Assembly: GCA_911728435.2 (NCBI GenBank)
Contig: OU452199.1
Span: 26,360,860-26,424,859, forward strand
Length of the DNA stretch: 64,000 nucleotides
DNA from: Apoderus coryli
Lineage: Eukaryota > Arthropoda > Insecta > Coleoptera > Attelabidae
Direction: 5' to 3'
In this document: piece by piece, positions 12,240-23,700 of the stretch
How positions within the stretch are numbered: position 1 is the first letter of the stretch
Layout of the letters: every line of letters starts with the position of its first letter
Notes under the pieces: generated by a model
Database searches by the model: none
Told to the model about the DNA's origin: nothing
The model's input: the letters and a program-made list of their open reading frames with translations, nothing else
Made by a program: the position numbers and the translations under genes

Positions 12240-13824
12240 TATATATACTCTAGAATGATAATCCCGTAGAACAAAAATGTAACCAAAAGTGTAGAGCTGT
12301 CCATAATGCGCATGATCACCAGGATCAACAGGACCGGCTTTGATTAAGTGTAATATTCCTGTTATGTTATAGGTATATTTAAAATTAAATTTTACCATTT
12401 GGTAACATTCAAATAAAAAAATGTAATAAAGGAATTTAAGCAATAAAAAATTACATTAAATATCTAAATACTTTATTGTCTAACAGGTACAACCCAATAA
12501 TAATAAATCTAAGCAGAAACGAGAAATAAGTAAAAATTCTAATACTGGAAAATATCTTAAGGACATGAGCATTCTAATTATTTATTTTATTATTATATAA
12601 TATTTGTTTGTTTATACAACCACCTTAGACATCTTACCTCTCTACAGCCTTCAAAGAAGGGGTGCAAGAAACAGTGACTTCACAAATATTTTCCGTGTCC
12701 ATGTAAACCACTTCCATATCATCCATACTACTCGCAATAGTATTTTGTGACAAAACATGGTTGGTAGAACATGTATTCTCAGCAATTTCATGGAGGATTC
12801 TATAATTAAGTATATTCCAGTTTAACAACAGAATTCAAACGAACTTTGTATACCTACACAACGTAGAAAATATATTCTTGACATACATATCATGCATTTT
12901 TGACAGACTGCTTTTAAGTAACCAGTGTCTTGATATCAAACGATTAAGAAATTAACTTCCACTCTCATTTACATAATCTCTTCTTTTCAACAAAAGTTTG
13001 GGAACTGCATCGGGTACGAGGGTGATCCTCTTGCCGTCTTCTCTACAAATGATATCTTCTGCAGCGAAATGCTTACTGCATATGACATTCCCATCACATA
13101 AATTTTCTGTACTAGGATCCCAATGCCCACATCCAAACAACATGTCTCTTTTTTGTCAAGCTAAAAATGAGTATCATGTCAATGGTACCATATTGACTCA
13201 AACTCAGACTGTTAGAAACCCGAAACAATTACTTACTGAAAATATTTAATACCAGGAATGAGACCTTCATTTCATTTTTACACCACAACACAATACACCT
13301 CATTGTTTGTTAAATAAACGAACTAAAATTAAAATAACAAATATTAAAAACAATTTTAATCACAAATAGGTATATCTATCAACAATTAAAATATACCACG
13401 AATAAAACCATAACTCAATTATAAAACCTATCTGAATTGTTGTGAAGCCGACTCTGACAGATATTCCCACTACGAGAAACGTCATTTGCGAAGACAGACG
13501 CTGTTGCGGAATCTCCTAAATTTAATAAGATTTGGAAAAAAATGTTTCGTTCATATGCTTAAAACTAAACAGTATGCAATTTTACCGATAAAATTTAATA
13601 ATTTGATTTTGTCAAGCAGTTTCGTATGATGCAACATATGGATTTATTTATAAAACAGATATGTCGCATAAATTCTGTAAGGCGAACGACAAAATACTTT
13701 TAAATACGGCAGCTCTGTATTGAAAATAAGATACTGAGGAGCATGCGTAGATCGTGAAAACTCTGCATACCCGTTACACTTTTTGGTATTCGGCTGGATT
13801 TAATTAGCATTCTAGAGTATATAC

Positions 13825-13965
13825 ATTGTCTTTAAAAGGATAGTCTGTCAGCGCTATGTACCGGCAGGTGCTGGACTCTGTTGGCCAAACTTTTACGACA
13901 ACGCCGTCTGGTTTTTTTAGACAGGTACTAATCAAGCGCTGACAGACTATGTTTATAAAGACAAT
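13825..13965. repeat. Small inverted-repeat element (MITE-like, ~141 bp)
   Basis: The ends are imperfect inverted repeats of about 34 bp: ATTGTCTTTAAAAGGATAGT at the left, with AGTCTGTCAGCGCT as the best-conserved inner part, mirrored at 13935-13965. The interior has no coding content. Target duplication is not clear. Confidence 0.7.
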
Positions 13966-14723
13966 GGTATATATATAATATAAGATTTCTATGTGTATGC
14001 TATACCTATACGATTTGTTGTTCTCTAATGTCAAGATGAAAGCCGCCTCAGTGACTCAGTGAGAACGAAATTCATCGTTACGATGAACTGGACGGAAATC
14101 GATATCGGTGTTAAAAAACTTCAATCAGAAACCATAAATTTTTCATGATGATATGTAGATGATTACGATGTATCGAAAAACGTTATGTATACCTTGCTGC
14201 AATTATTGATATCAAACCGGCAAACAGACAAGGTCAAAGCAATTGCTTCTATACGAACATGCCGATTCAAGTGCGCTCAATTATTGTTTTCGACGAAACT
14301 CAACAATACTTATTTCTATGGTTGTTGCTTTTGGAACCACGTCATTGTTGATTGAACCGTTGAATGATTATTTGTATGGGAATAAATTATCTTACCCTAG
14401 TTTTTATTGGCCTTAGAGCATAATATAATAATAATCTAAGGTATTTGCAATAATAAATTTCGTAGTTCATTGAAACACAATGATAATTTAGATTGTGAGA
14501 AATTCATTTGACAACACTGTATGGAAAAATTTCCCGCGTTTTTATCACAATACTTGCAAAAAAAAACATTCAATTTTCAATTACCGGTGAGTGTGTAGTC
14601 CCAGATAAAGTAAGTTGTTTATCGGGAGGTAGTGTTTACCAGCTTACGGTTTTCCAACGAGTGTGTTGTGTTTGTATTTTGTAAATTTTAAAAAATTGAA
14701 CTATAGAAACCCGTTTAATCAAT

Positions 14724-17700
14724 ATGGATATAAAAGATGAACTTATTAAACATTTTCAAGCATGCAGTATAAATCCAAACACAGATGTTATTAATAAATG
14801 TAAGTTTAAATCGAAATGACTAAATAACTACATAGAATAGGTGTCAAAAAATACTTATAATTTAGGTCTGGAACTTTGCGAGAAATACAAGACGGACCCT
14901 GAAGACTTCGTTGATCAGTGGTGTGCATTTAGTTTACCTACTTCTACTACTCATAACCCTACTATAGATGCATTAAATAAAATGGAAAGGATTGAATTTC
15001 AAAAACAAAAAGATTTCTTACTGAAACCAACTTTAGTAGAAGAATTGTATCCTTTTTTTCGCAAAATCTTAACATCAGAGTAGGTTAATTTTTAATATAT
15101 TTCTTAATGTTCTCTCAGTGACTATGAAATCAAAGAAACCAGTCAACATGAAGTCAAAGTTCTAGGAACACCGAAGGTGAGTCTGACTTCGTTTTTAATC
15201 TACTAAAAACAATGTTTCAAATTATCTAGATTTTATACCTAAGTTTTACTGTAAATTAATATACAAAAGTTACCCCTATTTATCCACATAAACAGCAGAA
15301 AAACATTATGAAGACGCTGTTGCCATATCCTCGTTACAGAATTTTCCCGGCGTTCTATATCTGCTATTATCTGCTAAAATAAATAAAAAATAATGCTTTG
15401 GTTTTTAATTCAGATTATATTACCTACACTTATCGTTATTCATATTTATTGTAGTTCAAAGTTCTAAATATTTTCTAGTCCTACTTTTATAATTTGACAG
15501 TAACTTCTTGAAGAGTGAGTGGTTAGCACTTTGCGAAAACTAATGCTGTATCTACCTTCGGTAACATAAAAACTTGATTCTTGTTATCTAACTTTACCTT
15601 GTTACCAAGTAATAAGTGCAAAACCCATGATCTATTTTTTAATAGTAAACTGTCCCATGTATTTATAATTGTTAGGTTTCTTTTAGATTAAGATTGATAG
15701 CACCATTCATTTTAAATAATATAAATTAATATGTATTGATATTTTTATACGTCTATCTTTTGTAGGTATAGTTATGTATTATTTAGAGTTCATAGTTTCA
15801 ATATTTAACATGATCTAGAGTTGAAAATTCAACTGCGATTTTTATATACATAGGTACTTATATGATATTTAATTAAATCTCAAATGTGTGCAGGAAAAGG
15901 TTTACGACAATTTTACACTTTGGTGATGGCTGCTCGTAAAATCCTGAACGAAAAACGATAATTGAGATTGTTTCCCAACTGTATTCTAATCAAACTATGA
16001 TCAACTGATACTCTTAAATATATTAACGGTGAACAGATCACTATATTTAAAAAAAAAAATGTGTGGAGTATGACTGTGCTTCACAAGAAGAGTGTGTGTA
16101 TGCTCAAAATACAATCTAGAAAATTATCTGTTTTGTTTTAGAAAATAGAAAATATTACTAACCCAACTACATAACTACATTATTCAAACATTAGAAATAA
16201 AAAAAAAACGTAAAAATAATAATAATTGTATAACAACCTAAACTAACCCAACTAGGTACCTACTTTATTCTAAAGTTATAAATAAAAAAGTAAAAACAAT
16301 AATTATAACATCCTAAACCACTTTAGAATCGAGTGATAAATACAAACTTGAACTTGCAAAAAAAAAGAAAATCTCTGAAAAAAAAATTGAACGACGCAAA
16401 TATATTTGGCAAATTCGCATGGACCGCTCTCGTATAACGTCGTGGCATATACGTGAACCGTTATTGTTTGGTAGAATTTGTAAATATAAACAAACTTGTA
16501 ACAAACTAACCCTCCTTTAATATTTTAGCAAATTTATTTTACTTCAAAAAGTGCTTTAATGTGGTGTGTGTGTGTTTTAAGTAGTAATTCTATGGTTCAT
16601 GAAGTTTACTAAATAGAAGAATATCCCATTCTAGTATATATAATTTGAGGGTAATGGCGATTTTTGTTTCAAAAGAAGGGCGGAAATTTAACATTTTATT
16701 ATTTATTTAAGAAAAAAATCTATATGATCCATCGATTTTTAAGTTTCATTCAACTCTATTTAAGGTAAGCTTTCTATAAAGTTAAGAAAGTGTGTTAAAT
16801 TCTGTGGGTCATCAAGTTTACTAGAACCGACGAAGATTCTTATATTTGGGACACCGTGCATATACACAAATATTTTTTTATTCAATTTGAATGTAATATA
16901 CCAAACTACATTTTGTTTTGAATTATCAACTACATAAAATAAAAAAATATATACATGTGACATTTACGACAACGTGGCAACGTTTTATTAATATCTGAAG
17001 TTGTTTTGTTGTTGCTACATCAAAATCATTTCTCATGTTTATTTTTTTTTTTTGGGTTAGACGAGAATATTTGCAATCACAAATCAATATCGGCTTTTAA
17101 AACTTTCATTTGTCTCACTCACTTTTATGCAAATAGAGTGAAATAGATTTACTTTTGGTTTTCGCTTGTTCGTGTTCCTTATAAGTTTTTAAGTTTTCTT
17201 ACAAAAAAAAAATATGTTTTCAAGGTTATTATATCCTTCAGCGGCCATTGTTAGTTAAATATGTTGAAGACGCTTGGCTTTGTTTGTTGTGTTTATAATA
17301 TTTTGCTGAGGTTTTCTGTACAATTCTTGCAATATAAATTTAAAAATAAATATGTGCCGGCATTTTGACCACTTGTTGAATCATAAATAACAGTGCGCTA
17401 TATTATGTATAGTGAGTAGGTAGATAGTGCGGAAACAGTTTTTTTCCATTTTCGCTATTGTACAATAGTAGTGTAAACAACTTTTTAACTCCAATTTTGT
17501 TTGCGATTTTGTATGTATAAAAATATTCACAAGCATAATATATTTGATTAACCTTTGTTGCTCTATAACTTTAGATATATTAACTATTTAGTTTACTAAT
17601 TATTCGGGATTTTTACTATTGTATTTAGGATACGATACATTGTGTTCCATGGTGTTTTGTGATTGTGTATACCTAGTTAGCTACAAACGTTTTTCCGTAA

Positions 17701-20700
17701 TATTGACATTTTTATAGTGGGTTTGGTTCTAGCCCCACGTTGATTTGCTAATCGTGACTAGATCCACACTCATTAAGAAAGTTTCAAAATTTACTAGCAG
17801 AGTCGAAATATCAGAAGCTGAAACAGTGGGACCCTCAATCTCTGTATTGGCGATTGTGGGTTTAGTCCACGTGATGTTGTATCGTGACTAGATCCATACT
17901 CGTCTATAGGGGTATCAACCTCAACACTATGATTAATTTATGTATACATACATTTGGTATCTATTATAAGTATATTGTAAAATATTTGTAACAATGTTAA
18001 TTATTGTAGGTAGGTACCTACTTACAGGGTTGTTTACGGCGATAGGTATGTTGCATTTCGCTCGGTGTTTTTGGCCCGTTGATTTTAGGCTACTTCTCAC
18101 TGATCAAAAATCATATTTAGTAATTTAAGTACACATAATATTTTTAATTTTATTTAACAATGCAATATAAGCTTTTGTTTGAATGATTAAATTAATTTTT
18201 CTACAAACCCGTAAATGAGGGATGATAAGTACACGTAATCACACCAGATATAATAAGATTACTCTCTCCATATTCCTTTATTAATTTTAGTCCACCCTAT
18301 TCTAAACAATACACTACACTAGTCACTTTATTGTACCTATATTGGTTTCAAATCATTTAGCTCTTCATACCACATGCACTCAATATGTATGCATTTTTTA
18401 AATTTTATTTCATCATCAATATCTGTTTTGCAGGGACATTGTGTAGGTCTATTATGGCTCAAAATCAATTGATATATACAGGGTGCTTTAAAAATGAGTA
18501 TGAAAAATAAAATAGACTTTCGTATACCTGAATACAAAGTGTTTTGATTTATTTTAATTTCTCTTCAATTGCAAAGTATTGGAAAAAAAATTGTTCCAAA
18601 CAAACATATTTTTATGAAATCCGGTTCTGGATCTTAAAAAACTGTTTCTATGATTTATAGGTATGCCAATTTAATTGTAAAAAATACTATATTAACAATT
18701 TTAATTAATTAATAGTTTATAACACTAACAATTTTAATTATAACAACAAAGTTTCACCGTGCATATTGCCTCCTCACACTAGATGTCGCCACCAACATCT
18801 TGTTGCCATTCGTCTCTAGTGCTAGTATACAGGGTGAGTCACGAGGAACTGTACATACTTCTACCATAAGTAGAGATACGTTAGGGGATTATCAAATGAC
18901 TATTAAAAAATGTCTCCTTGTTTTGATTATTAATATACAGGGTGAATTATGGATTTTCACCAAAACAATGTTTCGTCATATCTTTTCAATGATTAAGTCG
19001 ATTTATCTCATTTTTTTATAAAAGTGTGTATTGGTGTCTGGCAACTAACTGATATACTCTGAATTGAAAAAATCCAGGTCCGTCTTCGAGAAAATTTGTG
19101 GGACTGCTTCATATTCAACACTTCACCCTGTATATGATTTTTCAAAAATCTGACATAATTTTTTCAGAGAGCATAAATAGACAGTTAGACCTGGGTATCT
19201 GAATTTTTTGTTACACTCACGTCACATTTCCAATTAAAGATTCATTTTAGAGCCAAATTGAAAATTGGCAATAATGAAGTATCGTACCGTACAATAATGT
19301 TTAGTTATTAAAAAGAAATCTTCAAAATTGACACAAACGACAGACACTGTGCTCCAGTATGGTAAATACCATAATTTGAATTGATTTACAGGGCCGGATT
19401 TAAAAATCTGGCATATCTGGTTCATCCCAATAATTCACCCTGTATGTAACTTTTTCCACTCGTAATAGACAGAAAACAGATAAAAAATGATTGTAATAAC
19501 CTAGTTTTGTTATTTGTTCGAGGAAAACTCATGTGTCTAATTATTTTAATCGGAATGAAATGAACAAGCCAGGGAAATGTTTATTCATAAATTAAGAAAT
19601 AAAATAAAAAACAATAAGCAAACAATAAAACAGTTTCAACAATGTGGAACAAAGTAAAAAACAATTTAATAAACATTACAATTATAAAAGATGTTCAAAA
19701 TGAAATCCATCTGCCTTAATACACTTTTCTTCACGAATGTTTAAATGTGTAATGAACTTTCTGATTGTCATTTCTGGTAATATTGCAACAGTGAATAATT
19801 CTGTTAATGAGCTGTTGTGTTTTATAATCGTAATGTTTATTAAATTGTTTTTACTTTGTTTCACATTGTTAAAACTGTTTTATTGTTTGGTTATTGTTTT
19901 TTATTTTATTTCTTAATTTATGAATAAACATTTCCCTGGCTTGTTCATTTCATTCCGATTAAAATAATTAGACACATGGGTTTTCCTCAAACAAATAAGA
20001 AAACTAGGTTATTACAATCATTGTTTACCTGTTTTCTGTCTATTACGGGTGGAAAAAGTTACATACAGGGTGAATTATTGGGATGAACCAGATATGCCAG
20101 ATTTTTAAATCCGGCCCTGTAAATCAATTCAAATTATGGTATTTACCATACTGGAGCACAGTGTGTGTCGTTTGTGTCAATTTTGAAGATTTCTTTTTAA
20201 TAACTAAACATTATTGTACAGTACGATACTTCATTATTGCCAATTTTCAATTTGGCTCTAAAATGAATCTTTAATTGGAAATGTGACATGAGTGTAACAA
20301 AAAATTCAGATACCCAGGTCTAACTGTCTATTTATGCTCTCTGAAAAAATTATGTCAGATTTTTGAAAAATCATATACAGGGTGAAGTGTTGAATATGAA
20401 GCAGTCCCACAAATTTTCTCGAAGACGGACCTGGATTTTTTCAATTCTGAGTAAGTCAGTTAGTTTCCAGACACCAATACACACTTTTCTAAAAAAATGT
20501 GATAAATCGACTTAATCATTGAAAAGATATGACGAAACATTGTTTTGGTGAAAATCCATAATTCACCCTGTATATTAATAATCAAAACAAGGAGACATTT
20601 TTTAATGGTCATTTGATAATCCCCTAACGTGCCTCTACTTATGGTAGAAGTATGTACAGTTCCTCGTGACTCACCCTGTATAAGCTCTAGAAATTTGAAT

Positions 20701-23700
20701 CACACTGCCTGCAGATCACGACTGATGAGTTGTGGTTCAACGAAACGGCATGCCTGGTGAAAGCATGGTATGGTAGTGTGAAGTTGTGAAGCAAATTTCC
20801 AACATAACTTGTTACTTTATGTAACAAGCAATTCATAAATTTTAATTATAGGGTTATTCTTTCGTACTGAACTAAGTGAACAATCTGAAAATTGTCAGTT
20901 CATTCACGATCGTGCGTATTCTTTCGACATCGGCACATCTACCAAACCGATTAAAATTCCTACCCCCCTTGCCGCTTACTGATAAACCTCTAGAGGGTAG
21001 TTTGTTCAGTTAACAGTGAACCTCTAGAAGTATTGAATATTGAGAGATATATTGGAATATGATTTCGAATCAATAAATTGTAAAAGTTTTCAACATGAAT
21101 AATAATATCATGCAAGAAATAATTTTCCAGTTTTCAGAGCAGATTTGGTTGTTTTCACAAGTTTTCGAGGTTAAGTGAAAGACAATCACAAAAAGATGAT
21201 CTTTCGGTTTCGCCAAATCTTCAGTTCAGTATAATCACATTCAGTTTAATCTCATTCACTTGTTCAGATCAATCACTACGAACGAATAACCCTTATGTAA
21301 ATAAATTAATTTGTCGTACAATACAAGCATATTAAACAGGATGAAAACTGACATGAGCCTATTATTATTATTATTACTCAATGTAACCGTTTCTTGGCTT
21401 CAGGCGATAATGCAGGAAAGCAGTTTAAATATTGCTACAAACATTTTGTGAGGTAGGTGTGGGGTTTTGTAATCTCATTCCACGATCGATAAATCTACTC
21501 ATAATTTAAATAATGTATATATTTAACAATATTTGCTACTTAACATAAATTTTGTAGAATAGTCAGGTTAAGCTAGGAGACCTAGTCTCAACTTCGCCAA
21601 TTGTATTTTTGATATGATGCAATAAGGCCCAATTATTATTATTATATCACGAATATATTAAATAGTAAGTACTATTATTATTCTTAACAATTTAACATAT
21701 TTTTTAAGAGTTTTAGTATTAAAATTAACCAATTAATTTCTGTAGTATTAAATTCAAAAGTAAGTGATCACTATCAAATTTGCGAACGAAGATCAAATTA
21801 AACGCAAATTCTTAACCACCTCCGAAATATTTCGTTTAAGCCCCGACCTCGGCATGATACAGAGGAAGCACTGTAAATTTTTCATGTAACTTATTGAAAA
21901 TCGTAAAGCTGTTTCTTTAATGTCTGTTTTGTCTAAACGCTTTAACCAATTGAGCTAAATTTTTGTCTATAAGTTTGGGGGAGTCCTAGGATGAACCCAT
22001 TAGTTTTTGGTTGAAATCGATTTAGCCATGTGATAGGGGTGGACACAATCGCCAAATTTTCAAATAGCAGTAGGGGTCGAGTGATACATCATTTTAAAGC
22101 ATTTTTATATGTGCTTTACAGCGATAGGTTACTTTTGATATTTGTCCCCATAATTCTCAAGAAAATTGCGTTGGAAATTTCACCAGTTAGGTAGGAACCT
22201 ATAACTCTTATAGAATATAATAAAGTAATTTGATAAAGGGTTTTTGGCGTCATTGATAGAGCGATATGCTCAGAATCACACGTATAATCCCAAACTCCAA
22301 TAAACAACAAATAAATAGGGTGTTTCGTTTGAAATTATTAATCAACATAGTTGCCTTCGAGGGTAATACAACGAGTATAGGGAATTTCCAACTTTTCGAT
22401 ACCACTTTTATAGTACGATTTCTCTTTCTCGTCAAAATAGGCCTTAGTTTCAGCGACTACTTCATCATTGGACTTAAATTTCCTTCCACCAAGCATTCTC
22501 TTGAGTTCTGAAAACAGGAAAAAGGCGCTGTGGACTAAATCTGGATAATACGGTGGGTGGGTAAGCAATTCGAAGTCCAATTCATTCAATTTTGCCATAG
22601 TTTTCATCAATTTGTGACACGGTGCTAGTCTTGGTGAAATAACACTTATTTCGTTTGCAAATTTGGCCGTTTCTTTGCGATTTCAGTCTTCAATCGATCC
22701 AAAAGTGCACAGTAACAGTCGTTGTTGATGGTGGTTCCTTTTTACAGGTAGTCGATGAATATTCCGTTCGCATCCCAAAATACAGACCTTTCCGGCCAAC
22801 TGTTGCATCTTTGCTCGCTTTGGATTCGGTTCGTCGATTGTCCACTCAGCTGTCTTTTGGATTCAGGTGTGTAATAGTGAAGCCATGTTTCATCCATTGT
22901 CACTTATTGACGATAATTTTTCTATTTTATTGCGGTTTAACAGCGCCAAACACTCATCTGAAACATCAATTCGTTGTTGTTTTTGGTCGACTGTGAGCTC
23001 ACGCGGCACCCACTTTGCACAGATCTTTCGCATACCCAAATGTGTAAAATGGTAAAAACACAACCATCTGATATCTTTAAAATGTCAGCTAGCTCGTGTA
23101 CCTTCAATATGCGATGTTCATAACCAATTTGTGATTTTTTTTTCTGGAATAACAGTCTCATTTGGGCGTCCACTGCGCTCTGCATCATTTGTGCTGGTAA
23201 GACCATGTGTGAATTCAGCAATCCACGATGGAGCAGAGTTCGGATAATGTTTATCAAGCCATTGTTCGGTTTCCACTGTATTTTTTTCATCAAAAAGCAA
23301 TGATTTATCAAAACTCGGAATTCACTTTTTTCCATTTTTGTTTTCAATAACAAACGTTGCTTCACACAAAATGCTAAAACTCACGTATCAATAGTCAGAT
23401 TGCTGTCAAATTTATAGGCGTATCGTTTGAAAGTTAGTACTAAATAAAAATCATAATATGGAAAAAATTCTAGTAACGCCATCTATGTGTCATCCTGACT
23501 TATTGAATGACCTAATATATGAATAATATTCAAAAACATTAGACGCGTGGAACCGTTTCATTTATTGTCGTTAACTGAGAAATATTTTTGCAGACTGTTA
23601 AGCCCCAGCATTCAAGAATAACCACACCTCTACAAAACAGGAAAATTTTAGAAGAATCATTGATGTCAAGTCCAGGGTAAGTAACTGAAATCAAAGTTAA

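Larger units (their letters stand above)
9028..13310 (-). pseudogene. THAP zinc-finger plus MULE/zinc-finger-like locus, decayed
   Basis: Minus-strand pieces in order. A start at about 13300 encodes MRCIVLWCKNEMK, like the first THAP cysteines. A segment at about 13160-12960 encodes KKRHVVWMW in one frame, then WDPSTENLC and VICSKHFAAEDI in the next: the rest of the C2CH THAP finger across a frame shift. Exon 12799-12638 (donor GTAAGAT) is acidic. Exon 9543-9413 encodes CRSRNKCHNGEE and YNCNRSDSRG. Exon 9354 to about 9254 encodes GGSIRIGGMCPSRIS. Exon 9209-9028 encodes AETHVGH and NTRIIQDARTIH. The last three resemble zinc-finger segments ahead of MULE-type transposases in insects. The THAP frame shift and the lack of a clean donor after 9254 suggest a dead fusion or former transposon. 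Function unknown. Confidence 0.5.

Noticed and set aside
19234..20274. Two nearly identical 63-aa proteins on opposite strands
   Set aside because: They are the same sequence in the two arms of the fold-back element and have no protein features.
22937..23365. Separate host gene of 142 aa on the minus strand
   Set aside because: It is a shifted frame of the mariner transposase in the same place.
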